From: Warburgia ugandensis
Lineage: Eukaryota; Streptophyta; Magnoliopsida; Canellales; Canellaceae
Length of the DNA stretch: 64,000 nucleotides
Direction of reading: 5' to 3'
NCBI GenBank assembly: GCA_035236585.1
Contig: CP141137.1
Span: forward strand, 10,928,327 to 10,992,326
The notes under the pieces are model-generated. The model was not told the DNA's origin, did not search any database, and worked only from the letters and a program-made list of their open reading frames with translations. Position numbers and translations under genes: made by a program. This document shows, piece by piece, positions 11,337 through 24,436 of this stretch. How positions within the stretch are numbered: the first letter of the stretch is position 1; each line of letters starts with the position of its first letter.

Positions 11337-14300
11337 TGTAATATCCTCAAATTTTAAATAAATAAATAATTAATTAATTAAAAAAATTATGTATAGAAAT
11401 TGGTCCTGAAAAATCAAAAACTAGAAAGTACACGTCGAGAGGAATTGAACAGTATGAAGAACGTGGAAAACGGAGCTCAAACGAAGAAGTTATGTGTCGT
11501 TGAAGTTAGAAGGACAAATTAGTAATTTGGAGAGGCTGAATTACAGGGGGTTGATTTTGATAATGGCACCCCCCCTTCTACATGCCTCTACCAAATCCAA
11601 TGATTTCGCCAAAAAAATCATCAGTGGGTGGCGTATAAAGGGAAAACTCCCCCTCCTCTAATTGCAAGCCCTTCCTCTCTCAAACTCCTTATACTCCCCA
11701 TCTTCTTCATTCCCTCTAACCCTTATTATGCTTATCGATTTCCTGCAACTAGGGTTTTGGTAATTTCTCATCAAAAAAAGCTCTCTGGTAGCGTCAACGA
11801 CCTCAAATCGACCAAGGTAAGCCTCAACCCCTTTCCCCCCTTCCATTGCGGCATGGGTGTTAGGATTTCGCACCCGTTAATGCTAGAAAATGGCATGGGT
11901 GCATAGTTCTTCTAGGAAATATGTGTGTTATACTGTTGACGTAAAAATAGGTTGACAAAACAACTTAAAATGGGGATCGGACCATCAATCTAGTGCATAA
12001 TGAACCCAAGAACAAACCCTTTAAGTTTGAGGGAAATCCGACGGTGGATGAAGCTGAAACTCGTGAAGAACAGTACGTAGGAGAAATTTTAGGAATATGA
12101 GAAAAATTAAATAAAAACTGAAATTTTGGCAAAATCAGTCAAAATGAGTGGCAAAAATGAAAAATACATGAAATTCTAAGCAAAACAATGAAAAAATCTC
12201 AAAATTTGGGCACCTGTAAGGTCACTAGTGATGACCTGACTCCTATCATCTTCCCCAGCACCGGCTCTCGCGTCGCGTAGGTGTAACCCAGTGTAAAACC
12301 AGGCTGCCGGTGTAAACCAGTGCAACCAGCCCCCCCAACCCTCTGTAAATTAATAATATTAATTTATGAAGTATTTTCACAAAAAACTTGATTTTGAGAG
12401 CTACAGAAGTCCAAATCATGATTGAAAACATCCATTGCGATCATCTTGACAATACGAACTTAGATTTAGCTTGAAAACATATATTTGACCACTTTTAGAT
12501 TAGTTAAATTATAAAATATTAATTAATAACTTAGAACCGACTGATCAAAGGGTGATTATAAGCCTCAAGACTTGAACAATGAGATAAAGTATGATAATAA
12601 ATAAGGGTTCTAAGGGGCATATTAGCGCAACTACTCTAGAAATTGATCTAAACCATTGGTCTGAACCAAAACTTGGGAAAGTATTGATCTGAGGATGATC
12701 TAACTATCAGATTAAGGTATAAACATTAGATACAAACAAAAACGAACATATGGACATGAGATGGGACTAAATTAAGAACTAAATCATAATTAGAGATCTT
12801 AGAGGATGATCCAATGGTTGGATCATCATAGATTTTATTACAATATAATAAATAACACGAAATAGTATTGTGGTACTGATAGGTACATTTGAACGTACAA
12901 GCTAAGAAGATTATATGCTTGACTTGGGTGATCTCACGTTGAGGTAGGTGACGACATTTAATGTTATGTTTGAATTAAAAAAAAAAAAACCTTACATTAT
13001 CATAGCATCATGATTGATTATGATTTAACTGCACTTATTATTAGTCTGTGATTTTGTGAGATTCAGAGTTTTATGCTATGATCGATATTAGATTTCGATA
13101 ATGTATTAAATGGATTTATGATCGATAGTATCTTGAAATTGATACTCCGTATTTATGTATATTTAGAAATTTTCTTTCCTGAAGCATGACTGAAATTGAT
13201 GGGTTTTCATGAGAAAAGAAAGCGAAGGCTTGGTGGCTGGTCCTTTAAGAGGCTAACCCCGGGATGAGGGCACGTGCCCTGGGGATTGCGAGCCACGAGT
13301 GCTCCTGGGTTTTTGAGATACTTGATTTCTGTGTTTTGTGTTTTATGACGGGTGCTCTCACCCGATGGATGTCATGCTTGGAGGGTGTAGGGCCGGCCAC
13401 TCACCCTTCGAAATTTGTAATGTGATTGTGATATGATAGACACTTGCCTACAGATGGTATTCAGTAGGGGTTTGGTAACATGGATAGTCCACACTACCGG
13501 TCTGGGCCTTTCCATAGGGGCGGACGTTAAGTCTCCCGTTATAATGTCGACGGGGAGCGGCGGTGGTTGAGACTCTTGAGAGTTGCCACTAGGCATGATG
13601 ATCTATACTCTTATTCTATGTGCTTGCATGATGAGCATTGAGATGTTATTGTATGCCTAGGTGTGATGATACTCAGAGGTTTGATATGAGTACTCATGAT
13701 CTATAATATGAGTGTATGGGACACTCGTGGGACCCACGTACCTTGGGGTACCCTGTTGTTATTGTATGCTCATTTACATTAGATAATATCATGTTTTAAA
13801 ATCCATGAGATGCATGTTTTATCGTATATGATGTTATAAGATTTTATTGGCATTGCTTATAATTATTATAGCGATTTAATTATTTTATCAACACTGTTAT
13901 TAGAATTGTTCTATTGTTGTTACATTAAATGTCTATGTTACCTACCAAGCATTGCTTGCTGAGGCAATGCGTTATTGTTACAATGCCTCAGATATTAAAG
14001 AAAGATAGGACTAATGGGGAGTTAGACGAATAGTGATCAAGATGTCTCATTTAGAGGTATGTTCTGATTCCAAATGGACTGTGAATGTATATCTATCTTA
14101 TTGGACTTGATTATATTATTGCGGGAATGTGGTTGTTGACTGGATGAGTCCTGGAATAGTAAATTTATTTTAAACATGGTTGCTTGGAAAAAAAATAATT
14201 ATTATTATGAGTTTGAGTCAATGGTTGACCCTCAGGATTTTTCTAGAAATGAAATTTGTTTAAAATTATTTCTCGCTGTTTTGGTTTTTATAAAATCTAG

Positions 14301-14356
14301 GGCCCCACCTTTTTAAAAGTTTTATTAAAAAGTGTTGAAAAACCCAGGTCACCACA
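11337..14356 (+). mobile_element. long LTR of a Ty3/gypsy-like element, plus orientation
   Basis: A 3.0-kb segment begins TGTAATATCCTC with A/T-rich sequence after it and ends AACCCAGGTCACCACA. Such TGTnAnnnCC starts and GGTCnnCACA ends are typical of long-LTR gypsy families. A TATA-type promoter lies about 300 bp from the start, and near the end there is a CTGAGGCAATGC hairpin motif also seen in the other LTRs here. A 5-bp target duplication is not evident (GATAG before, TAGAG after), and no primer-binding site follows. It may be a solo or truncated LTR. Lineage (Tekay-like by LTR length) is inference. Confidence 0.6.
11634..11640 (+). promoter_or_regulatory. TATA box of the plus-strand LTR
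   Basis: TATAAAG lies about 300 bp into the LTR and is followed within 25-30 bp by a pyrimidine-rich stretch, as in U3/R borders of plant LTRs. The 92-codon frame starting at 11,628 overlaps this site and is probably not a protein gene. Confidence 0.5.
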
Positions 14357-16605
14357 TAGAGTCTCCTCTGTATTTTGAACCATTGCACATAACACGTGCA
14401 ATACAAAAATCACCTAATAACACAATATAAGACATTGACACATGGGAGACTTAGTCTTCACACCCATTCATCCAAATCAAATACTACTTTTAATAAAAAT
14501 GTACACTCCAATAGTGGATAAGCAATCAAATTATAACAAAATACCCAAGGTCCCTCCATACAGCTATCACATCCAACAAGAATTCATATCCTTACATCTA
14601 GCTCACATTGCAATTATAATAATGTGTAGTCCATAAACAATAGGAAAAGTGAGGTCTTAAACAAACCCTGTCATCTCTGAAATGTTATCAACACTGCGCT
14701 AGAAATTGTCATCACCTTTACCTGCTCCATCAGTGCGTCAACCTATTGCAACTCTCTGTGTATAAGGCATTGCAAACAAAGCAATGCCTCAGTAAGCTAT
14801 GCTTGTGTAGGTGATTACAATAAATAAAACATGCAATAAACACTTTGCAAAGAGTACCAATATCATGTCGAGTATCAATAAAGTAAATCATCTATAACAC
14901 AAATGAAATCATCAATGTAAAACATCTTGGAATGTAAGGCATGCTCAAAACATAGATAAGCATCAATCAAAAGCAATAAGAATCCGTGTCCACATCGAAA
15001 TATAATGCATGTCATAATAAAACAAGACACCGTACAAAAACAAGCCCTAAGAGTGTTTCACAACACTCAATCACTGGTAATGAGTACTCATACCAATTCC
15101 CTGGGTTCCTCTCGTACAACCCGCATCAACCACCGGAGTCACTCATAGCCTAGGCCTGGCTCACCCCAATTCAACCTATATATAAGAGTATGGGCTACTA
15201 TATTGCAATGGCAACCACACCAGGATTTAAACCACTGTTGCTCCCAGTCGACAGCTAAACAGGAGATTTTCTCCATCCCCATGGGGGAAACAGACCCGTA
15301 GGGGAGACTACCCATGATACAACCACTTACGTACTTGGCCTTGTACCACTCAAGGGCAATGTCTAATCATCATCATCACAAAGTCAGAGGGCAGGTGGCC
15401 AACCGTACAACCCCCTAGAATAGTATCCACCATGTAGAAGCACCTGTCATAAAGCAGCAAAACATGCTATAAATCATGAAAAACTCCCAAGTGAATAACC
15501 TCAATAGGCTGAATTAAAATACATGATAAAGTATAAACCATCACATGTGAAAACATGGATAATTGTATAATCAATATCATGTTATCAAAGGTGAAGTAAT
15601 AAACATATTTTAATAGACACAATAGGGCATAAAACACATGCCTTAAGAATTTCAAGTGAGAAGTCATGATCATGAAATCAAGGAAAAATCTCAAATGTAA
15701 TCACCTACCTCGATGGATGCAGTTCTCCAATCAGGCGCGTAGACAATGTCACATCGTGCACTCTGGCGTACCTATCACATTACAAATTGTTTATCACTTG
15801 ATGCTCTCACATCTCAAAGTAAACAAATCCAAGTGATAACTTCATTGATCTGGCCATTAATCCTGGATCAACGACCCAAATCGTCTGATTAACACTCCAT
15901 TAGGGCAATCCTAAGCTAGATATTGGTCTTTCTAATATCTAGACCACCATCTGTCATCTTTTATTTATCAATCCATGTCATGATTCACCTAATCAATGTC
16001 CCTTAATCAAGAAAGGGTCAATCTATTTTATCTCATGAGGTTTGGAGACAATCAAATGTTAATCACAAGTGATAAAGAGCAATCCAACTGTTGGATTGCT
16101 CTTTATCACTTGTGATTAACATTTGATTGTCAATTTTATTCATTTTTATTACGATCCATTTAATCTCTATGTTTGTTTAGTGACTTACATGTATGTCTAT
16201 GATTACACGTTGATTTGATGGTTAGATCACTCTCTGATCAGTCCATCCTAAGGCACCTGATTAGATCAACGATCAAGGTCACTTTTCTTCGAAATTCAAT
16301 GAGATCTATTCTTCTAATCCCTAGATCATCTCATATTTGATGTATACAATCAAGTTCTAAGACCTGATCATCCATTGATAGGCCAGATCTAGGTCATCTC
16401 ATTGTATTTTGTGATTTGACTATTTTAAAAGTACTTAAATCAAATTTTCAAGTGAAATCTAGATTTGCATCATTCAGATGATCGCAACGGATCCTTCAGA
16501 TCGTGATTTCAATCTCTATAGCTCTCAAAATCAAGTTTTTTGTGAATAAGCTATATAAATTAATAAACTATTAATTTAAAGATCACGCGGCATCACGAGG
16601 AATCA
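14357..16605 (-). mobile_element. opposed LTR-like fragment, minus orientation
   Basis: Read on the minus strand, this segment resembles the 3' two thirds of the LTR just upstream. Shared landmarks in the same order are the ACAAAAAACTTGATTTTGAG stretch (plus positions about 16525-16545, matching 12378-12398), a CGATCATCT stretch beside it, and the CTGAGGCATTGC hairpin (about 14770-14790). The match stops near 16605, just before gag sequence. It may be the truncated 3' LTR of the minus-strand gypsy element to its right. Exact ends are unclear. Confidence 0.5.
16047..16131. repeat. 85-bp near-perfect palindrome
   Basis: Two 42-bp arms (16047-16088 and 16090-16131) are exact reverse complements separated by one T. 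The left arm starts GACAATCAAATG and ends CAATCCAAC. Pairing stops on both sides at 16046/16132. The arms carry no mismatch although the surrounding LTR-like DNA is diverged, so the palindrome is young, maintained, or an assembly effect. Confidence 0.95.
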
Positions 16606-16619
16606 CTACTTGACGCGAG

Positions 16620-17760
16620 TACCTTCAACGATATATTTATACTTGATACAAATTCACATGATGCCTCGGTATATTCTTTTGTTTCCCTTCCTTGACTACC
16701 AGTTGTTTATTGTAGTTATTTGCCATGTGTCCCAATTCCCGACATTTATAACATCTGAGTGGAGGTCTTTGTTGTATTGGATTTGGGCACATATTCCCAG
16801 GGTGAAATCTTCTACATTTAGGACAACACCTCTGATTTTTTCCAAGGGAAGAATTCCTTTTAATTCTTGGTGGCTTGACATTATTCATGGGCCCCTTGCT
16901 TTCTTAAAAGGTCTCGGATTTAAGTTTCCCATCTCTACTCTTTTTCCATTTTGATTTTGCTTAAAATCCTCCTCAAATCTAAAGGCCATTTCTATGCATT
17001 CCACCAAAGTTGTGGGTTTGATACCCAACACCTTAGTTCTCAATCCTGGATGAAGTCCTCCCAAAAATCTACCAGATATGTGGTGAAAACCTCTTCAACT
17101 GTATGAATTTGTTTTCATATTCTACAACAGACATACTCCCTTGTTGTAGATCCAGGAATTCTTTTTCCTTTCTTGCTTGAACATGAAGAGGAAAGTATTT
17201 GTTGTTAAAGACCTCTTTAAATTCTTCCTGAGAGATATTTTCTGGGTTTGAAAAGAAATTTCTCTTTGTCGATCTCCACTAGAAGGCAGCTTCTTGTTTC
17301 AGAATATAAGTGGTTATTTTGACTTTTACCTCTTTCGGAGTTCGTAAAACTTCAAAAGTTTTCTCCACCTCATATATCCATTCCTCAACTTTTTCAGCAT
17401 CACCCTTTCCATTGTAACCTATCACCATTTTCTGAAATCTTTCCACCATTTTGTCCAACTTCTTCGTTGATAATTGAGAATTTTCAATTACTCCCATAGG
17501 TACAGGTGAAAAATGATCTTGTACTGGTGTTGGAGTATTATTTCTTTGAACAGGTGTGCTGGACCCAACTTCATGCTGAGCTAGAGCTGGAGCTGGTGCA
17601 CTGCTATAGGTTGTATAGGCACCTAAAGTTGTTGAAGATGGGGAAGAAGACCCCGTAGTACTCTTGTTATAATTTTCTCAGCATTATTTTCTTGAGATAA
17701 ATTCTCCATAGTGAAATCACTAGTCCTTTGAGCCGTCCTCCTAGTTCTCGCAGGTGGCAT
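16620..17760 (-). pseudogene. Ty3/gypsy gag remnant
   Basis: Gag makes the capsid and nucleocapsid of the retrotransposon particle. The likely start is at 17760 on the minus strand (reading MPPARTRRTAQR), about 120 bp inside the primer-binding site. A retrotrans_gag segment lies at 17497-17279, with a DAEKVEEWIYEVEKTFEV stretch followed by a TYILKQEAA-like stretch, as in gypsy capsids. Further on (16888-16637) is a nucleocapsid with a first CPKC...HPGNMC motif and a CCHC knuckle CYKCRELGHMANNY, whose last cysteine is replaced by tyrosine. The frame is broken between these parts. No protease, RT, RNase H or integrase follows: the element jumps from gag into LTR-like sequence at about 16605. 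Confidence 0.8.
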
Positions 17761-17879
17761 CTGCTCATAAATCAAAATTTCTATATAAGGGTTCTATTTC
17801 ACTAATTGTACCATATTCCTAAATTTGGATTGTCATCTTAATATTGGACATGTAAGGGTTGCAAGTGATTGGATGAACC

Positions 17880-17893
17880 GTTCTGATACCAAC
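17880..17893 (-). other. primer-binding site of the gypsy element
   Basis: On the minus strand the sequence leaving the LTR reads GTTGGTATCAGAAC, one base different from the TGGTATCAGAGC complementary to the 3' end of initiator methionine tRNA. Its position between the LTR end and the gag start fixes the element's orientation. Confidence 0.85.
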
Positions 17894-19087
17894 TGTGAAG
17901 ACCTAAGTTTTTAAAACACATTTTAAATAAATATTTGCAAAGGTAGGGCCTTGATTTTGAAACATTTTAAAATACAAACAGCGAAAATATATTTTCTTTG
18001 AAATTGATTTGTCAAACCCGAGTGTCACCTCAAATTACTTATCATACATAGATTTTTTGTATAAAATAAAATTTTCATTGAATATCAATAGAAGTACTTT
18101 TATTAAAATTAGGATCAATCTAATAGTTCACATACACAGCCCCGGTAGTCATTACATACCTTGTCCAAATATTACAAATCCAAATTACAAAACAATTAAT
18201 ACAATCTTCCTCAAAGTAAAAACCATGAGTAGTAGTTCGGTGATGATTATCCTCAAGTCTTGAGCTTTCAATCTTCTCTAACTGTATTTGAGATATTGTA
18301 AACATTCAAACATTTACAATATCTCAGTGAGCTATGCTTAGTTGGGGATTTAAGAAATATAATCAATATATCTTAAAATCTACAGTTATTTATATTGATG
18401 ATATAAATCAATTTATACAATTGGATAACCATTTCATCATTCACCCATCATATGAATTATATGTATATATTACATATAAATAAAACCACTAAAAATCATG
18501 AATATAGTCAATATCATCAATAATATCTTATTTTCAAACTAATTTCAATATTAACACTAGGTGTTAATATATATTCTTACCGTATTGGGAATCATCCTCT
18601 AATACAACATTGGTAATAACTTTTACTAGGCATCTCATCATGCTATAATCAATTACATCATAATGCAAAATAATCCAAGAACTACCATGCTTACAGTCTC
18701 AATCTATATAATGCACCCGGATAACTGCTCAATACTCCACTGATACCATAGTGGAAAATAAAAATCCATGTTTGTATGGGGGGAACCATGGTTGTCATAA
18801 TGGCAGCCTTTCCATAATTGCCCCGCCCAACATTTTGCTTATCTTTGGGCGCAGTATCATCATCGTATTCAGTTTTGAAGAGTGGATGGCCAAACCCTCA
18901 TAACTCTCCTAGCATTGGCATCCCCAAGCATAAGCTTGTCCTAAAACAAAATCACAAGCCTCCATGCTTGTATGGAAAATAATATTTCATAAATACAGAT
19001 TGTGCGTCTGGTTATAATAGGACATGTCGATATCTTCTTTCCTTAAGATTTGTGGGTCCAACTTATGTAGTTCAAATATTCTCATTC

Positions 19088-19256
19088 TACCCTTTAAGTA
19101 ATTTCATAATTACTTAATCAATCCCTTGTATTCATTTCAACATCATTTGATGCCTTAAGTAATTTCATAATTATTTAATCAATCACTTTGTATTCATTTC
19201 AGCATCATTTGTTGATTCACAAACAATTTTAAATCATTTGTTGATTCATAAACAAT
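19088..19256. repeat. 65-bp tandem duplication inside the LTR
   Basis: Two units starting CTTTAAGTAATTTCATAA and CTTAAGTAATTTCATAA lie about 65 bp apart, each running to CATCATTTG. They are followed by two copies of ATTTGTTGATTC plus ACAAACAATT about 30 bp apart. Confidence 0.85.
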
Positions 19257-21760
19257 TCTAAGGCAATTATAATCAATATATAATTATCAAGATAAGATTA
19301 TGTGTAAAATATATGTATCTTCTATATTGAATATATTCTTAAGGTCCACCTACCTTTACTTTTAACAATCCATCTTCTCATTGATCTTGATCATCATATC
19401 CTTCATGTATCTATCAAATTATATGTATATAGTCATTCCTCAACTCATTTATACTTCCTAATTGTTCTTTTAATCATCCTTACATAGGATGATTTGGATC
19501 TTGTTCCTTGGATCATATTAATCAAGGATCTAATCTATTGATCTACATTCGAATCTAATATTTATACTACTTTAAAAATATATATATATAATATTATGAT
19601 TCTTATTATTCTTGATCATTCAAGATCTCCTTATGGATCTTGTTTGATCTTTAATTATCTTAATTACCAGTTTTATTAGGATTAGATAATTTATTATCCT
19701 TTTACAATTTTATTATTATTCAACCAGTTAATATTTTACTGATTAAGGATAATTTATGAACTCCTAATTCTAGACATCTCATCCTTATTTTAGAATTGAC
19801 TAAGGCTTACCAGTTAAAAGCTGCTCATAAAGTAGTTAATTCAATCCTCATGTAAGAAGGTGTTTAGACCTCATAAACGTCGCCAGAACGTGGGGGAAGA
19901 GCGAGGCTCTATTAGAGAACCCCCTTAACCACCATGTTTAGCATTTATTGGGGCGACCTTAGCTCAACCTTCATAAGGTTCACATGAGTATTAAACTCTA
20001 AATACACCTACTATTTGATGTTATTCATGGGGTTTATTATTCTCCTAAATTGGGCCGGGGAAATGATATTCCTTATACTATCCTACTAACTAGCCCTTAC
20101 AATCATTAAGTCCATATCCATATTCATTGTAAATGTTCATTAATATCTATTTTTATTTAATTACATTTTTCATGTAATTTACATAACATGAACATTAAAG
20201 CGTAAATAAACAAATTTAACAATTACACCTACTAAGCAAATAAAAGAACATTTACAATAGAAAATAATAATTCAGATGCTCATTTAAATACATCATATTT
20301 ATTCATTTTGATCAAATGATTATATTTTAATTCCTATTCAGTTTAGATCTTGATCTTTCATTTTTATTCAGATTTATCACATTATCTTAATGTGATATCA
20401 TTGCTAGATCATTGATTAATCTCATCAAATGATATGATCTTTCTTGATCAAACCGATCAAGAAGATCTTAAGTCATTTTATCAAAATCAAGAGCATAGAT
20501 CCCAATTTATCCCAAATTAGCCACATCAGGCTTAACAATCCATATGATCTTAACTTTAGATCATCATTCAAACTGATTTTAATAGTCTGATCATGCTTGA
20601 TTACTGAGATCAAGTAGATCCATGATCATTTTTAAGATTTCTCTTTCATTAAGGTTAAATTTCTTAATTCATCCTAGATCAGTCACATCTAACTCTTGAT
20701 TCCATGTTCTCTCATCACTAGATCACTGATGGATTAGAAATCCAAGGTCTGATCGTGTCAGATTTGATTGATCTTGAAAATTAGTACTACTTTTTGTAAT
20801 TTACGGAATTTTACAGTGAATAAAACCTAAGTTTTATGTTTTCATTAGATTCTACTCTTGATTAGAAATCTAGAGCTTCTTTTCAATCTTGATTTGGAGT
20901 TAAAATGAGCTCTAAATTAAGATTTTAAGTTTCAGATCAAAACAAGGGCCCAGATTCAATGTGGGTTACACAGATCGACAGGTCAATCAACAGCCCCCGC
21001 CCCCATTACTAGTGATTGCCGATGTATGAGGAGGGTGACCTAGGATAGGTAGGACGATTTGATTTGGATTGGCAGATCAGCTCTTCCCCAGATCAACGGC
21101 CAGATCTAATTGAAATTGATCTGTGATTTCATATCTTGGGGTTTTGGGACCCTCCAAATCGATCTAACAATTCAAAATTCCCAAATCTTATTGATTTACT
21201 AGTGTTCACAATTAGGTCACTGGATTCTGGTTCAGCGGTGTTTAGTTACTGGTGAACCAAATTCAACGGTGATTTGGCCGAGAAACCATGGGGGAATGAA
21301 AGAGGAGATGTCAGAGTGTCAAAGACCTACTGGATCTGGTTTGGAGTAGAGAGGAGAGAGATTTTTGTCTGATTTTGAACCCCTGGCCGAATGGCTAGGG
21401 TTTCTCAAATTTTTATGTTGCCAGGGTTGTTTGTTGGAGCCAGAGAAGAAACAGGGAGAGGGGAAATTGAGAGGAGAGTGCAGGGAACCCAATTCCAGGG
21501 TTCATGGAGCATTTCCGGTGCCAGAGGAGTGGTTGCGGTGAGGATCTGGATGGCCTAGGAAAAAACCTAGCCGGCTGATCCTTTGATTGGATTGGGTGGA
21601 AGGCGGGTCCGGGGACGCTCTAGCCTGGGACAGGCTGGTTCCTGTGCTATGCAGGTGTGGCGACTCCCACTTTGACTAGAAAGAGAGGAGAGAGAAAAGG
21701 AAAGAAAAGGAAGAGAGAGAGTCTAGGGATTTGAAATTTTGTGTGAATAGTGGCAGGAGT

Positions 21761-21767
21761 ATTTATA
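21761..21767 (-). promoter_or_regulatory. TATA box of the minus-strand gypsy LTR
   Basis: On the minus strand CCCTATAAATACTCC lies about 435 bp downstream of the LTR's outer end, the usual place for the U3 promoter. GA-rich sequence follows in the transcribed direction. Confidence 0.55.
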
Positions 21768-22200
21768 GGGCTGTTTTGGAATTATTTTAATTGAAATTTT
21801 AATTATTTTTATTTAAAATAAAATTTCCACTTTTCTTATTAAATTCAAAAGAGATTACTCATTATTTTATTCTTCATCATTGATATTGCTTGAGGTAGCC
21901 GTCCACTAGCTCATCTAACTTTTGTGGACCCCACACAAAAGTGAATTGACCATTTTACCCCTACAGGTAAATATAAATTCACAAAAATTACAAAAAATAG
22001 GGATTTTTCACTCGAGCTCAGATATCAGTGTGCTTATAATCATTCTGACTAATTTCCCATGAATGATTCTAAATATCTATGTTTCAAGACTTGATTCTTT
22101 TTCTAAAAAATAATATTATATTAAATATAATATTTCATCTCATTTTTTGTTAAAATTCCAATTAATTCTAAATAATTTCAGAAAAATTGGAGTTTTCACA

Positions 22201-23879
22201 CATATAGCTTAAGATTTCTACAACAAATTAGAGTCCTAAAGCCATATGACGCTGTAAATAATTTAAAGCTCTATAGCCATAAGAATTCTAGCCCAAGTCA
22301 AACTCCTATGGTCTAAGACTCCTTATCAAAATAAGAGACTTAGGGCCTAAGAAATTTTAATTAACTAAAATTTTAAAGGCCTTAGAGTCCTTAGGTGACT
22401 AGAGTCTGAAGACATAACATTTCTTGAATGGATGAAATTCTAATGCCCTTAGAGTCCTATGACCTAAGAGTCATTGAACAAGAAAATTACTAATGACCTT
22501 AGAATTCTTAAGAACTAGGAGCACTTAGAGAAACGTGAAACATAAAAACTCCTAGAGATCAAGGACTGTGGCCAAATGGTTCCTGCTAACTTGAAGAGTT
22601 CCAAAATATGAAGATTTTAGTAGAATGGGCCTTATCAACCTGAAATGCCCTAAACAATGAAAGTTCTAACTAAGCTTGTTTTTCCAACTTAGAGGTCCTT
22701 AAACGGTAAGGACTCTATCATCCCATACCCATATCACGTCTAGAAAGATATGCTACGACTCCGACAAAGTTATGCTTCATGCCCGTTGATGTTAATCACT
22801 CAGTGGTAATACATGCCTTCTCCTCCAATGTTGAGCAACTAAAGGTCACAAGATCCATGCCTAACACCACTACACATCTCCCAAAACTACATATAAAAAG
22901 AATATTACTATGTGCTAGTGGCTATGATAAATTTACCCGTATCAAATGATAAAAGATAGAACACATTAAAGCCATACCTAATTTCTAAATAGAGAGGATC
23001 AAAAAGCCACACACTCTTATCAAGTCAAAGCAATGCTTTAGAAGACATATATATTATTTATTAGCTCATGTCATAAAAATGAGCTATCAACCAAATCATA
23101 TTCTGCGACTGATTGAGACAAGTTTTGATCTAAAATTAAAACTACAACATACAAAGATCATGAAAGCCACAAATTCATGTTTTAGTTAATACATAAACAA
23201 CCTCTCATCAAAAGCTTTTTTCCTTGTTTTATGCATTGTATTCAAGGAAAATGTAACTAATGGACATTAGTTCTGTAGGAATGTACTCACATCACTTGAT
23301 ATTGTGAAATATAAAATATAATCCCCTTTCTTCTGGGAAAACTCGGCCCTCATGTTTCCTTTTTTTTATTGTTTATTCTAATTATAGACAATGTGAAATT
23401 TGACATTGACATCAAGTTAGCTATTTTCATTTTGAATTGAAAGACAACATGAAGCTATTTTTTGCTACTTGAGAGAATTCAATTGACTATCTTTGGAAAA
23501 TAGTCGATTGCATGGAAAAAAGGGGTTTTGAATTCCATGTTCAAGTCAACTAATAAGACAATTGATACTCAACCATCGAAGGAGAGATATCAAGAATATT
23601 TTGCTATATTTGGAATATAGCTAACTATCTAGTCAAAGTAGTCAATTATTTTAGTAATTTGAAATCTTGTCTCTTAATTATGCATATCCATTTCAAATGT
23701 CTAACATTCCATATCCAATGAATCAATTGGTTAAACATCATAAATTTGAGATCTTAAAAGCTCTATAATTACTTCTAAAAAAATTGAATATCAATATCTC
23801 AATCTCTCAAGCAAGTAGCTCAAAGGTTCTTTGTTCTAATTCTTATTCACCTTTTGTATTGGAAAACCTTCTCTCTCAA
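22201..23879. repeat. degenerate repeats, no gene
   Basis: 22230-22720 consists of loosely repeated phrases such as AGAGTCCTATGACCTAAGAG and CCTTAGAGTCCTTAGG at irregular 50-80 bp spacing, an eroded tandem array. The rest is AT-rich sequence without a recognisable gene, including a TTTTTTTTATTG tract near 23360. Confidence 0.5.
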
Positions 23880-24276
23880 GCATTAGTTATTGCGTTTCAT
23901 CCTTTGAGAGGAAAAAAATCTTCTTTAAAACTTCTTCCATTTGAGAAAGTGGCGTAACTTTCATGTTCTTGGAAAGTTTCCCAATGTTTGTAAGAAGGCC
24001 AAGCTTGCTACAAGTGTTCAGGTCCTTTGTATGCCAATACAGCATCAACTTGAGGTCTAAAATCTTATAAAGAGTTAATGGAACTCAAGCTATGTGTTAT
24101 CTTGAGAGAATGGAAGTAAGTGCTTAGGTTGGTTAGTTGAACTGTTACAAGAAACTTGTATTTAGTTTCTTATATACCACAATTTTGATTAATAAAATTA
24201 TTCTTGCGTATTGAGCACTTTGGGCAAAATAAATTTAATTTTTTTTTATTTAGGCCAATTCACCCCACTCCTTGAA
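23880..24276 (+). mobile_element. 3' part of a copia LTR
   Basis: The last few hundred bases before the primer-binding site include an AATAAAATTATTCTTG-like polyadenylation region (near 24190) and end in CCAATTCACCCCACTCC. That ending is common in Sirevirus-like copia LTRs. The outer end of this LTR could not be located, so the start given is approximate. Confidence 0.5.
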
Positions 24277-24290
24277 TTGGTATCAAAGTA
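24277..24290 (+). other. primer-binding site of a copia element
   Basis: TTGGTATCAAAGTA resembles the tRNA-iMet complement TGGTATCAGAGC with two differences, directly downstream of the LTR-like tail and about 150 bp before gag. Confidence 0.7.
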
Positions 24291-24436
24291 GGTTTTTTAG
24301 TTTTCAAAATAGTCAAAGATCACATGTATGTTTTTTGAAATGATAGAACAAGTTGTAGGAATCACACCTAGGGAAGGTTGGCGTCTCAAAGGTCTCATTC
24401 TATGATAGCACAAACTATACCTACTAGAAAGCCAGA

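Larger units (their letters stand above)
17894..22200 (-). mobile_element. 4.3-kb 5' LTR of a Ty3/gypsy element
   Basis: In plus coordinates it starts TGTGAAGACCTAAG and ends GGAGTTTTCACA, giving short inverted ends TGTGAA/TTCACA. It is bordered on its inner side by a tRNA-iMet-type primer-binding site and then gag, so it is the 5' LTR of a minus-strand element. On the minus strand a TATA box sits about 435 bp from the LTR start. The LTR carries the CTCAGTGAGCTATGC motif (about 18323), matching the hairpin region of the other LTRs in the window. An LTR this long suggests the Tekay/Del group; this lineage call is inference. Confidence 0.8.
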
